This document shows positions 7,569 to 15,311 of a stretch of DNA of 32,443 nt, one piece after another. Every line of letters begins with the position of its first letter. The first letter of the stretch is position 1. The DNA comes from Deltaproteobacteria bacterium. Its GTDB lineage: Bacteria; Desulfobacterota; RBG-13-43-22. Where the stretch lies: the NCBI GenBank assembly GCA_016219225.1, contig JACRBX010000282.1:1-32443 (forward strand), in the 5' to 3' direction. The position numbers and the translations under genes were made by a program. The notes below the pieces were generated by a model, which saw only the letters and a list, made by a program, of their open reading frames with translations, did not search any database and was not told the DNA's origin.

Positions 7569-8789
7569 ATGAGCTACCTGGATTTAAATATAAATTTGAC
7601 TGATGAGCAGATGGCCTTGAAAGAAAACATTCACCGTTTTGCCAAGGAGGTCCTACGTCCGGCCAGCATCGAATTGGATGCCTTGGCCACGCCCGATGAA
7701 GTCCTTAAATCCGAGACCTTTAGGCGGGTCTTTCGCCAGGCCTACGAATTGGGCTATCACACCGTATTAGTGACCGACGGTTATGGGGGCCTCGGACTGG
7801 AACCTCTGGAAGTACACATCGCCCTGGAAGAGATGGGCTGGGGTTCGGCCGGCTGGACCGTCGGTATCGGCGTGTCCTGTTTTCCGGCCTTCATGGGCGG
7901 TGTGCTGCCCGAACCCCGGGTCATCGATGAAATCATCGTCCCTTTTTGTGAATGTAAGGACGCCTCGATCATCGGCTGCTGGGGGATCACCGAGCCGGAC
8001 CACGGATCGGATATGCTGATGGGCGGCACGAGCTATTTCAATGATCCGGCCTGCTCCGGCCGGGTCCGGGCCAGAAGGGATGGGGATGAATGGGTGATCA
8101 GCGGTCAGAAGGCGGCCTGGGTCTCCAATGGGACCATTGCCACCCACGCCCTGGTTTATCTGAATATCGAACCGGATAAAGGGCCGGCCGGAGGGGGTAT
8201 TGCCATCGTGCCCTTGAATTCCCCTGGGGTCAGTAAGGGCAAACCCTTAAATAAAATGGGCCAGCGGGACCTCAACCAGGGAGAGATCTTCTTCGAGGAA
8301 GTCCGTATTCCGGCGGAGTTTATGCTCTCCGATCCGGAAAGCTACCCGGCCATGCTGGACATCACCATGGCTACGGCCAATGCCGCCATGGGGGCTATTT
8401 TTACCGGTGTGGCCCGTTCGGCCTATGAACTGGCCCTGGATTACGCCAAAGAGCGCATCCAGGGTGGCCGGCCGATCTTTCAACATCAGGCGGTTCAACA
8501 GAAACTATTCCATATGTTCACCAAGGTGGAATCGGCCCGTCAGTTAAGCCGGGCGGCTTTGATCTATAATTACAATACGACCCCTCCGGCCACCCAGTAT
8601 TCCATAGCCTCCAAGGTCTACTGCACCAATGCGGCCTTTGAAGTGGCCTCCGAGGCCATACAGCTCTTTGGAGGAAACGGCCTGAGCAAGGAATACCCGA
8701 TAGAAAAAATCTTCCGCGATGCCCGGGCGGCCATGATCGAAGACGGCTCCAATGATATTTTGGCCATTACGGCCGGGGCGATGCTTTAA
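7569..8789 (+). CDS. acyl-CoA dehydrogenase family protein
   Basis: 406 residues, normal for the FAD-dependent acyl-CoA dehydrogenase superfamily, which introduces the alpha-beta double bond into acyl-CoA. The N-terminal helical domain is followed by the middle beta-domain (GCWGITEPDHGSD at ~138-150, where the TEPxxGSD signature binds flavin/substrate; SGQKAAWVSNG), and the C-terminal helical domain with AIQLFGGNGLSKEYPIEK and FRDARA. Glu391 in IEDGSNDI occupies the place of the catalytic base of medium-chain type enzymes (usual motif YEGT). An AAAGGAG site precedes the ATG. Electron acceptor genes (etfAB) are absent from the window; the DUF2148 proteins upstream are possible partners. Confidence 0.93.
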   Translation: MSYLDLNINLTDEQMALKENIHRFAKEVLRPASIELDALATPDEVLKSETFRRVFRQAYELGYHTVLVTDGYGGLGLEPLEVHIALEEMGWGSAGWTVGIGVSCFPAFMGGVLPEPRVIDEIIVPFCECKDASIIGCWGITEPDHGSDMLMGGTSYFNDPACSGRVRARRDGDEWVISGQKAAWVSNGTIATHALVYLNIEPDKGPAGGGIAIVPLNSPGVSKGKPLNKMGQRDLNQGEIFFEEVRIPAEFMLSDPESYPAMLDITMATANAAMGAIFTGVARSAYELALDYAKERIQGGRPIFQHQAVQQKLFHMFTKVESARQLSRAALIYNYNTTPPATQYSIASKVYCTNAAFEVASEAIQLFGGNGLSKEYPIEKIFRDARAAMIEDGSNDILAITAGAML

Positions 8790-8795
8790 AAAAAG

Positions 8796-8880
8796 GGTGC
8801 AAGGCATAAGGCTCAAGGCTCAAGGTTTAAAGTCAAGTAATGTGGTTTTTCCTTGAGCCTTGTGCCCTGTGCCTTGTGCC
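8796..8880. repeat. inverted repeat of AAGGCTC-type units
   Basis: Perfect 12-bp arms CAAGGCTCAAGG (8814-8825) and CCTTGAGCCTTG (8851-8862) are extended outward by imperfect copies of the same theme (AAGGCATAAGGCT on the left, TGTGCCCTGTGCCTTG on the right). The hairpin fills almost the whole gap between the dehydrogenase and the thiolase. It is a different unit from the ACTTGAA and GGAGTTC repeats next door. Confidence 0.75.
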
Positions 8881-8901
8881 TTTATATTCAAGGAGTTTTT
8901 T

Positions 8902-10140
8902 ATGAATAATGTTTATATCATCGGTGTGGGGATGATCCGCTTCGGGAAATATCCCGATGAAACGGTCCGCACCATGGCCGAGAAGGCCGTCAACCTGGCC
9001 CTGGAAGACGCCGGCCTTCAAAAAAAGGATTTGCAATCGGCTTATTTTTCAAACACCTTCTGGGGCATGTTTGACAACCAGCACTCCATCCGGGGTCAAG
9101 TGGTCTTAAGGGGCATGGGGATTGACAAGATCCCGGTGGTCAATGTGGAAAACGCCTGTGCCGGGGCCTCAACGGCCCTGCACCTGGCTTATACGGGCAT
9201 CAAGGCCGGGATGTTCGATGTGGCTCTGGCCGTAGGTTCGGAAAAGATTACCAGCCCGGACAAGGCCAAATCCTTGAGCGCCTATGCCTACTGCATGGAT
9301 GTGGAAAACCTGGCCCGGCACATCGGCATGATCATGCAGGTAGGCCATTCTTTTAAGCTCGATCTGCCCGAGGGGGAGGCCGCTCCCGGGGAAGGCAAAA
9401 GCATCTTCATGGATGCCTATGCCATGGGGGCCCGCTGGCACATGGCCCGCTTTGGTTCCACTCAGAAACAACTGGCCGCCATTTGTTCCAAAAACCATTT
9501 TCATGGTTCCCTCAATCCCATGGCCCAATATCAAATCCCGATGACGGTGAAAGAGATATTGGCCGATAAGTCCATCGCCTACCCCCTGACCCGGGCTATG
9601 TGCGCCCCGGTCGGCGATGGGGCAGCCGCGGCCATTGTCTGCTCGGAGAATTTTTTAAAAAAACTCTCCGTCCCGTGGGCCATAAAAATCAGGGCCTCGG
9701 TCTTGGGGCAGGGTTCGGACCGCGATTTGGACGGCACGGACATCGGAGAAAGGCTTTCCAAGGAGGCCTATGCGGCGGCCGGAGTCGGTCCGGAAGCTAT
9801 CGATCTGGCGGAAGTGCATGACGCTACGGCTTATGGCGAACTGCATCAGACCGAGGTGATGGGTTTTTGCCCGGCCGGGCAGGGAGGACCCTTTGCCGAA
9901 TCCGGGGACACCACCCTGGGAGGATCGAAACCGATCAACACCAGTGGCGGTTTGGAATGCCGGGGACACCCCATCGGTGCTTCGGGCCTGGCCCAAATCT
10001 ACGAACTGGTCGAGCAGCTCCGGGGCCGGGCCGGAAAACGCCAGGTAGACAAAGCGCGTATTGCCTTAGCGGAAAACGGCGGCGGCAACATCGGAGTGGA
10101 AGAGGCGGCGATGTGCATCCATATATTGGAAAAGGTGTAA
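8902..10140 (+). CDS. SCP2-type thiolase / acetyl-CoA C-acyltransferase-like
   Basis: 412 residues from the ATG at 8902, which has AGGAG at 8891-8895; an upstream in-frame start at 8860 lies within the hairpin repeat and is rejected. The nucleophilic cysteine is C86 in ENACAGAS, and the basic histidines lie in AEVHDATAYGE and in GGLECRGHPIGASG (H356), the layout of SCP-x/lipid-transfer-type thiolases, which lack some residues of classical FadA thiolases. The reaction would be thiolytic cleavage of 3-ketoacyl-CoA, or the reverse condensation. It may use the SCP2 protein encoded at the start of the cluster, because in eukaryotic SCP-x these two domains are fused. Confidence 0.9.
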   Translation: MNNVYIIGVGMIRFGKYPDETVRTMAEKAVNLALEDAGLQKKDLQSAYFSNTFWGMFDNQHSIRGQVVLRGMGIDKIPVVNVENACAGASTALHLAYTGIKAGMFDVALAVGSEKITSPDKAKSLSAYAYCMDVENLARHIGMIMQVGHSFKLDLPEGEAAPGEGKSIFMDAYAMGARWHMARFGSTQKQLAAICSKNHFHGSLNPMAQYQIPMTVKEILADKSIAYPLTRAMCAPVGDGAAAAIVCSENFLKKLSVPWAIKIRASVLGQGSDRDLDGTDIGERLSKEAYAAAGVGPEAIDLAEVHDATAYGELHQTEVMGFCPAGQGGPFAESGDTTLGGSKPINTSGGLECRGHPIGASGLAQIYELVEQLRGRAGKRQVDKARIALAENGGGNIGVEEAAMCIHILEKV

Positions 10141-10153
10141 GCCGATAAACATT

Positions 10154-10178
10154 GGAGTTCGGAGTTCGGAGTTCGGAG
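10154..10178 (+). repeat. 7-bp tandem repeat (GGAGTTC)
   Basis: GGAGTTC is present three times head to tail, followed by GGAG, in the gap between the thiolase and SDR genes. It is another unrelated short-unit array in this cluster. Confidence 0.85.
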
Positions 10179-10261
10179 AAAAAATCACTTCTTAGCGGGG
10201 CTGTCAAGATTATCAAAGATTTCCATTCATTCGATGGGATTGTGTGGAGGTAAAAACAACT

Positions 10262-11050
10262 ATGGATAATCGAAAAACGATCTTTATCACCGGGGCCGCC
10301 TCGGGTATCGGAAAAGCGACGGCCCTGTTTTTCGCCCGGAAAGGCTGGTTTGTGGGGATCTTTGACCGGGACCAGGAGCGGTTGTTATCCTTGCAAGCGG
10401 ACATCGGTATCGACCATTGTCTTCTCAAGGTCATGGATGTGACGGATCCGAAAAGCGTGGAAAATACTATGGAGGCCTTTGCCGGGGCGACCAATGGGCG
10501 GATGGACGTTTTGTTTAATAATGCCGGGGTCCTGCAGATGGGGCCGAATGAAAATATTCCGTTGAAGGCCCAGCAAGAGATCGTGGACGTCAATCTCAAA
10601 GGGGTCCTGAACTGCACCCATTATGCCCTGCCCTGTTTAAAAAACACGGCCGGCTCCCGGATCATCAATATGTCTTCGGCCTCGGCCTTTTACGGCATCC
10701 CGGAGCTGGCCGTCTATTCGGCCACCAAACATGCCTTGAGTGCTTTAACCGAGGCCCTGGACCTTGAACTGGAGCCTTACGGTCTATCAGTCTGCGATAT
10801 CCAGGCCCCTTATGTCCAAACCCCCATGATCCTTAAGGCGGAGAAGAAAGCCTTCAGCGTCAACAAGATGGGCATAAAATTATCTCCGGATCAAATCGCC
10901 GCCGCCGTCTGGAAAGCGGCCCACCGGAAAAAACTGCATTGGAAATTAGGCGGTCCGGCCATTTATTTTTTACTTTTTTTATTTTGGGCCTTTCCTTTTT
11001 CCAAGCGGAGTCTGGTCAAATCCCTGGCCCTTTCCCCGGCTAAACCGTAA
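10262..11050 (+). CDS. short-chain dehydrogenase/reductase (SDR)
   Basis: 262 residues from the ATG at 10262; the GTG at 10244 overlaps the GGAGG (10246-10250) that serves the ATG 11 nt away. Classical SDR elements are all present: cofactor motif TGAASGIG (10-17), NNAG (86-89), catalytic Ser139, Tyr152 and Lys156 (YSATK). Asp35 after the second strand (FDRD) suggests preference for NAD over NADP. The last 30 residues contain a strongly hydrophobic stretch (AIYFLLFLFWAF) that could anchor it to the membrane. In this setting it would oxidise a 3-hydroxyacyl-CoA or a related alcohol, but the substrate is unknown. Confidence 0.9.
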   Translation: MDNRKTIFITGAASGIGKATALFFARKGWFVGIFDRDQERLLSLQADIGIDHCLLKVMDVTDPKSVENTMEAFAGATNGRMDVLFNNAGVLQMGPNENIPLKAQQEIVDVNLKGVLNCTHYALPCLKNTAGSRIINMSSASAFYGIPELAVYSATKHALSALTEALDLELEPYGLSVCDIQAPYVQTPMILKAEKKAFSVNKMGIKLSPDQIAAAVWKAAHRKKLHWKLGGPAIYFLLFLFWAFPFSKRSLVKSLALSPAKP

Positions 11051-11066
11051 TCCCAGAAGGAAGCTC

Positions 11067-11189
11067 ATGAAAATCCTGATTACCGAAGCAAATGGGTATA
11101 AACTGAAAAGGGAAACGGGCTTTGTTTTCAAATACGACAGTCGGATAGCCTTTATGGATTTTGTCAAGGCGGTAAAAAAGAGAAAATAG
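11067..11189 (+). CDS. small 40-residue basic protein of unknown function
   Basis: An ORF of 40 codons starts at an ATG with AAGGAAG at 11057-11063, 3 nt before the start, and begins 16 bp after the SDR stop. The peptide starts MKILITEANGYKLKRETGF and ends in a lysine-rich KAVKKRK tail; the middle alternates hydrophobic and charged residues as in a small beta-hairpin-helix fold. It is shorter than gene-callers usually accept. Good ribosome site and tight spacing support it; no family is recognised. Confidence 0.55.
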   Translation: MKILITEANGYKLKRETGFVFKYDSRIAFMDFVKAVKKRK

Positions 11190-11292
11190 TTGGATCGGGG
11201 ATCGGAATTTTTAGGGTTGCGCATTTCAGGCATATTCAGTATAAAAATCTTCGCCTCATTCATTTCCAAAATAATACACGGAAAGAACCGAC

Positions 11293-11862
11293 ATGCGCAC
11301 CTTGAAAGAACTGATCAAAGAAGCCCCGGTCCATGAACGAAAGCTCACGATCCATACCTGTCCTCTGGAAGATGGCCGGGTGATTGTAGAAGGCTGGCTC
11401 CGGGATGAACGGCTGGTATTCGGTTACCACCGCGATGGCAGTCCCCGGCCGGCGGGGGTGGTCCATTGGATGGGCGTTCGTTTGCTGATCGGTGACCGAC
11501 CGTTGACCATTCTCGAGGCCGAAGCGGAGATGCCCACCACTCCCCATGAGTTATGCCCGACCGTGGCCGAGACGGTCAAGAAGATAGTCGGTTTGCCCAT
11601 TGTCTCGGGATTCAGCGATCAGGTCCGCAAAAAGCTGGGCGGGGTGGAGGGGTGCAGCCACATGATGCACCTGGTCCTGGCCATGGGACCGGCGGCCTTG
11701 CACGGCTATTGGGCCGCCCAAAGCCGGGAGCCCTATCCGGTCCCCCGTTCCTTTGAAGAGATCCCCGGGCTCCCTTATCTGATCAATAGTTGTCAATTAT
11801 GGAAAAAAGACGGCCCCTTGATTCAGGAGATCCGGGAAAAATTCCGCAAACTGAAGGTTTAA
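11293..11862 (+). CDS. DUF2889 domain protein
   Basis: 189 residues matching the DUF2889 pattern: an N-terminal strand region with GWLRDERLVFGY, then VHWMGVRLLIGDRPLTILEAEAEM, then a PTTPHELCPTV Cys motif, and the near-invariant GVEGCSHMMHLVLAMGPAALHG. The conserved His and Cys residues (H459-type VHWM, C in HELCP, GCSH) hint at a metal or cofactor site, but function is unknown. Family members often occur with CoA-linked degradation of aromatic or fatty acids, consistent with its place at the end of this cluster. Its stop overlaps the stop of the convergent AAA+ gene by four bases. Confidence 0.8.
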   Translation: MRTLKELIKEAPVHERKLTIHTCPLEDGRVIVEGWLRDERLVFGYHRDGSPRPAGVVHWMGVRLLIGDRPLTILEAEAEMPTTPHELCPTVAETVKKIVGLPIVSGFSDQVRKKLGGVEGCSHMMHLVLAMGPAALHGYWAAQSREPYPVPRSFEEIPGLPYLINSCQLWKKDGPLIQEIREKFRKLKV

Positions 11863-12704
11863 TAAGGAAAATAAACCAGGGCCTTTTCTCCCAGGATCAT
11901 TTCAACGGACAGGCGCAGGGAAACGAGTTTTTGTTCATCTGAGGGGGAGTATCTGAGGGCCTTTTTACCTGCCAAAAGCTTCAAAGCATAGCGGCTGATG
12001 TTGATCCCGTCACGGACGGTATAGCGTTCGTGGGCTTGATGGGCCGTTTGTAAAAATTGGACCACATATTTGAGAATATCTTCCGATGCAAAGGGGAGGT
12101 TTCGTTTCAGGATCAGGTGTTCTTCTTCCGGTTCAGGGAAATCAATAAAAATCTGGGGCTGGAGCCGGGAATGGATATACTCCGGCAGTTCAAAGGTGCT
12201 GGCATCATCGTTCATGGTGGCACAGAAACGGAATTCCGGATGGGCCGGGATCTTGATGCCGGTCACTACCGACTCCACGTAACGGCGGTTGTCGAGTAAA
12301 GGGGCCAGAGAGGCCCAGCTCTTTTCGCTCATCCGGTTGCCTTCATCGAGGATCAGGACCCCGCCGCGGATCATGGCGGTCACCAGGGAGCTGGCCATAT
12401 AATGGATCTTCCCCTGGTCGGCAATCACCGGGGTGACAATCAGGTCTTCCGGCCGGGTATCCATGGTGGCCTGATAGAAATAGACCTCCCGCCCCAACCT
12501 CCGGGCCGCCGCATAGGCCAGAGTGGTTTTGCCGACTCCGGGTTTCCCGATCAAGCGGGGGTTCAAGGGCAGGTCTTTTTCTTCTACCACCAGCCAGGCC
12601 GCCAGGACCTGGTCGATCAGGTCCCGCTGACCCACCCAATCCAGGGGCAGGTCGTCCGGGTGACTCATATAAAGGGTGACCCCATCAATCATTACGGTTT
12701 CCAT
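11859..12704 (-). CDS. MoxR-type AAA+ ATPase
   Basis: 281 residues from the ATG at 12704; an in-frame upstream ATG at 12824 would add 40 residues unlike the family. Walker A is GKPGVGKTT (53-61), Walker B VLILDE (116-121), sensor-1 Asn165 in CATMND and a likely arginine finger R180 in HSRLQPQ. MoxR ATPases act as chaperone-like remodelers and usually work with a VWA-domain partner encoded next to them. No VWA gene lies in the window: its neighbours are a convergent DUF2889 gene and a toxin-antitoxin pair, so the client is unknown. No strong ribosome site precedes either ATG. Confidence 0.85.
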   Translation of the reverse strand: METVMIDGVTLYMSHPDDLPLDWVGQRDLIDQVLAAWLVVEEKDLPLNPRLIGKPGVGKTTLAYAAARRLGREVYFYQATMDTRPEDLIVTPVIADQGKIHYMASSLVTAMIRGGVLILDEGNRMSEKSWASLAPLLDNRRYVESVVTGIKIPAHPEFRFCATMNDDASTFELPEYIHSRLQPQIFIDFPEPEEEHLILKRNLPFASEDILKYVVQFLQTAHQAHERYTVRDGINISRYALKLLAGKKALRYSPSDEQKLVSLRLSVEMILGEKALVYFPY

Positions 12705-12874
12705 AAAAAGCAGGCTACCATAGTTTCCGGTTTCTTTCAACCAGAAGATGGAAAGGGGGACGGGGAAGTTCCTCGCTGGCTCGTGCCGGTTACGGCCAAC
12801 TAGCCCTACGTCGTGGTGTTTCAATCCTCAGCGGACTTTGGGGTCCGAGTCTTTCGAAGATTTCCATGGTGATT

Positions 12875-13282
12875 TTAGTCCTCTTGATAAAACAAATTTT
12901 TGGCTTTATCGACGAATTTCTTTATCTCAAGCACTTTGTTTTTAACCGTAACAATATTTTGCCAGTTCACCTTTAAATATTGGTGGACCATCTCGTTCCG
13001 ATGTTTTACGAGGGGTGCCACCTTCAAAACAGTCTCTCCCAAAAATTCGTAACAAGCCAGTATGGTGTCCTTATAGGTATCCGGTATCGTCCGTTTATTT
13101 TTTCTTAAACATTCTTCGGCAATATCCACCAGGCAGAGGATCAAATCATTAATGGTCTTATCGAGGATACTCCTTATGTCTCTATCGGCAAAGTATAAGT
13201 CTTTATCCACTTTCCCCAATTTTGAAAGAAAATACGGGATGGTATCCTCAATAAAACCCAAAAGCCTTTCAATTCGGTCCAA
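12875..13282 (-). CDS. hepT: HepT family toxin (HEPN RNase) of a HepT-MntA module
   Basis: 135 residues, all-helical HEPN (former DUF86) protein. The catalytic RX4HXY motif is intact: R95-N96, H100, Y102 (RNEMVHQY). Characterised HepT proteins are RNases that are silenced when the partner MntA attaches AMP groups to the motif tyrosine. The gene overlaps the end of mntA by 14 bp, so translation is coupled and the antitoxin is made first. The intact motif suggests an active toxin. About 170 bp separate it from the MoxR gene downstream. Confidence 0.88.
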   Translation of the reverse strand: MDRIERLLGFIEDTIPYFLSKLGKVDKDLYFADRDIRSILDKTINDLILCLVDIAEECLRKNKRTIPDTYKDTILACYEFLGETVLKVAPLVKHRNEMVHQYLKVNWQNIVTVKNKVLEIKKFVDKAKNLFYQED

Positions 13283-13658
13283 TGGAAATCTCCCTTCTAT
13301 TTCTTATCCCCTCACATTCATGGAGGATCTTATGGTTGAGTGCATAAAGGGTCTCCATATCCGGTTCTACCAGGTGTTCCCCTTTTAGGGCTTCCTGAAC
13401 CACAAAAGGGGATTCATCTTCCTCATCCAGCCGCAGGATAGAAATTTCTGCTTCCATGGACATCAAAATTTTATCCACAATTTCTATCTGTTGGCTTTCA
13501 TCCTGCGGAGTCAGGTAAATCGCAAGGTCAATATCCGAACGGGCGTGGCTGTCCCCTCGATGATAGGAGCCATAAAGGAGCGCTATCAGGATTTTTCCCT
13601 CCCTCCGCAAATCTTGCAGAACATTCTTGAGCAGATCCAGTGATTCCTTATTCTTCAT
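13269..13658 (-). CDS. mntA: MntA family nucleotidyltransferase antitoxin
   Basis: 129 residues, a minimal nucleotidyltransferase with the signature GSX10DXD: G30-S31 and D42-x-D44 (in GSYHRGDSHARSDIDLAI). In characterised modules MntA transfers AMP from ATP to the HepT tyrosine and so neutralises the RNase. It is the upstream gene of the pair, with AAGGAAG 7 nt before the ATG. Downstream hepT overlaps its last 14 bases. Its C-terminus (after ~residue 85) carries the usual helical region. Confidence 0.88.
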   Translation of the reverse strand: MKNKESLDLLKNVLQDLRREGKILIALLYGSYHRGDSHARSDIDLAIYLTPQDESQQIEIVDKILMSMEAEISILRLDEEDESPFVVQEALKGEHLVEPDMETLYALNHKILHECEGIRNRREISIGPN

Positions 13659-13831
13659 AATCTCACTTCCTTACGATATCCCTTTATAGGTAAATAGAGG
13701 TTAATGAGATTTGGAGTATTCTGACAAGATTATTACCAGATCAGCCGTAAAAAATCAATAATCCTTTAAAATCCGGTCTCCTTCGGCAGAACTACTTTTT
13801 AGGAATCAGGGAAGCATAATGTAATAGCAGG

Positions 13832-13871
13832 GCCTCTCAGTCGAGCAGGTTTCCCGGCTCGCCTGAGAGGC
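13832..13871. other. strong isolated hairpin in the gap between mntA and the carboxyltransferase gene
   Basis: GCCTCTCAG (13832-13840) pairs with CTGAGAGGC (13863-13871); after one mismatch CGAGC (13842-13846) pairs with GCTCG (13857-13861), leaving a 10-nt loop. That makes a 14-pair GC-rich stem. On the minus strand it lies about 40 nt beyond the carboxyltransferase stop, where a terminator is expected, but no T-run follows in either direction. It may be a transcript-stabilising hairpin or a small repeat element. Confidence 0.6.
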
Positions 13872-13913
13872 GGCGTTGGGTTAACGATGACAGGCAAAAA
13901 CCTATTGGGGGTT

Positions 13914-15311
13914 TTATTCTACCCCGTATTTCGATTTTAAAAATTGTTCGCCCGTAGTAGGATAAAGGGCATAGATCAGGAGATCAAAATCATCTTTGGC
14001 CAAGGTCCCTATTTTCTGTCTGGCCTCTTCCAGTTCCGGATCCAGATAATCGGCGGCCCGGCCGGTGACCGGGGTCTGTCCTCGTTTATAGTTCTTAAGG
14101 ACTATTTTCTGGATCTCGGGATCGATGGGGGTCGGGGTTTTTCCATAAAGTCCATAGACCATGTCTTTGACCTGATTGGTAATCATTTTATATTTGCCGA
14201 AAAGGACATTCATGACCGCCTGGACGCCGACGATCTGGGAGGTCGGGGTGACCAGGGGCGGTGTGCCCAATTCCTTGCGGGTGATAGGGATCTCGGCATA
14301 GACTTCATTCAGGCGGTGCAGGGCCTTGGCCTCTTTGAGCTGGCTGACCAGATTGGAGATCATCCCGCCCGGTACCTGATGGACCAAGACGGCCGTATCG
14401 ATAACGGACATCCGGTTGGTGGCCAGGAAATTGGCATACTTGGGGGCGATCGTTTCCAGATACTCCCCCATTTCCAGGAGGGCATTCAGGCTCAGGCCCG
14501 GATCACGGGAAGTCCCCCGTAAGGCGGCCACAATGGGTTCGATGGCCGGCATGGAAGTCCGCAGGGCAAAGGGGGCCAGGCAGGTGTCGATAATATCCAC
14601 CCCGGCTTCAATGGCCTTCAAGTAGGTCATGGAGGCCATACCGCTGGTATAATGGGTATGGAGATGGATCGGGATTTTGATATTTTTCTTCAGTTCCTGG
14701 ATCAACCAAGCCATGTCATAAGGGGCCATGATCCCGGCCATGTCTTTAATACACAGGGTATCGGCCCCCATGTTTTCCAACTCTTTGGCCTTAGTGATAT
14801 AATATTCCATATTAAAAACCGGGCCCCCCAGGGACCTTTCGGTTAAGGAATAACAAATAGCAGCCTGAAAATGTTTTCCATTCGCCTTAATCCTTTCCAC
14901 GCAGGTTTCAAAATTGCGGAAGTCGTTTAAGGCATCAAAGACCCGGAAGACGTCCATTCCGGCTTCACAGGACTTGTCCACAAAAAGCCGGCAGACATCA
15001 TCGGCATAATTGCGGTAGCCCACCAGGTTCTGGCCCCGCAGGAGCATGGTTAAGGGGGTCTTTTTGATATATTTCTTTAGTGTCTTCAGCCTTTCAAAGG
15101 GGTCCTCCCCCAGGAAACGGTGCGTGGTATCAAAAGTTGCTCCGCCCCAGACCTCCATGGCCCAGAAGCCCATTTCGTCCATCTTCTCGGCAATGGGCAG
15201 CATATCTTCGGTCCGCATCCGGGTGGCCAGTAAGGATTGATGGCCGTCTCGAAAGGTATTGTCCTGAACCTTAATGGGATTTTTAGGACCATCCAAAATA
15301 ACATCCTTCAT
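13914..15311 (-). CDS. carboxyltransferase subunit (oxaloacetate decarboxylase alpha / pyruvate carboxylase subunit B type), without biotin domain
   Basis: 465 residues. The TIM-barrel carboxyltransferase domain shows DNTFRDGHQSLLATRMRTED (17-36), Lys189 in CIKDMAG (the carbamylated lysine position) and the metal-binding HLHTH (216-220), followed by the conserved PC/OAD C-terminal region to YGVE. It moves the carboxyl group between biotin and pyruvate/oxaloacetate. Typical OadA or PycB proteins of ~570-640 residues end in a biotinyl domain with an MKM motif; this one stops before it, so biotin must be on a separate carrier not encoded here. GGAGG (CCTCC at 15318-15322 on the plus strand) precedes the ATG. 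Anaplerosis or methylmalonyl/propionate metabolism is plausible. Confidence 0.9.
   Translation of the reverse strand: MKDVILDGPKNPIKVQDNTFRDGHQSLLATRMRTEDMLPIAEKMDEMGFWAMEVWGGATFDTTHRFLGEDPFERLKTLKKYIKKTPLTMLLRGQNLVGYRNYADDVCRLFVDKSCEAGMDVFRVFDALNDFRNFETCVERIKANGKHFQAAICYSLTERSLGGPVFNMEYYITKAKELENMGADTLCIKDMAGIMAPYDMAWLIQELKKNIKIPIHLHTHYTSGMASMTYLKAIEAGVDIIDTCLAPFALRTSMPAIEPIVAALRGTSRDPGLSLNALLEMGEYLETIAPKYANFLATNRMSVIDTAVLVHQVPGGMISNLVSQLKEAKALHRLNEVYAEIPITRKELGTPPLVTPTSQIVGVQAVMNVLFGKYKMITNQVKDMVYGLYGKTPTPIDPEIQKIVLKNYKRGQTPVTGRAADYLDPELEEARQKIGTLAKDDFDLLIYALYPTTGEQFLKSKYGVE

Noticed and set aside
12818-12827. GTTTCAATCC, resembling the end of common CRISPR repeats
   Set aside because: It occurs once only in this gap, with no spacer-repeat periodicity and no cas genes nearby.
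13832-13871. riboswitch (TPP or cobalamin type) suggested by CTGAGAGG and GGGAAACC words
   Set aside because: The other conserved boxes of those riboswitches are absent and the element lies downstream, not upstream, of the minus-strand gene.
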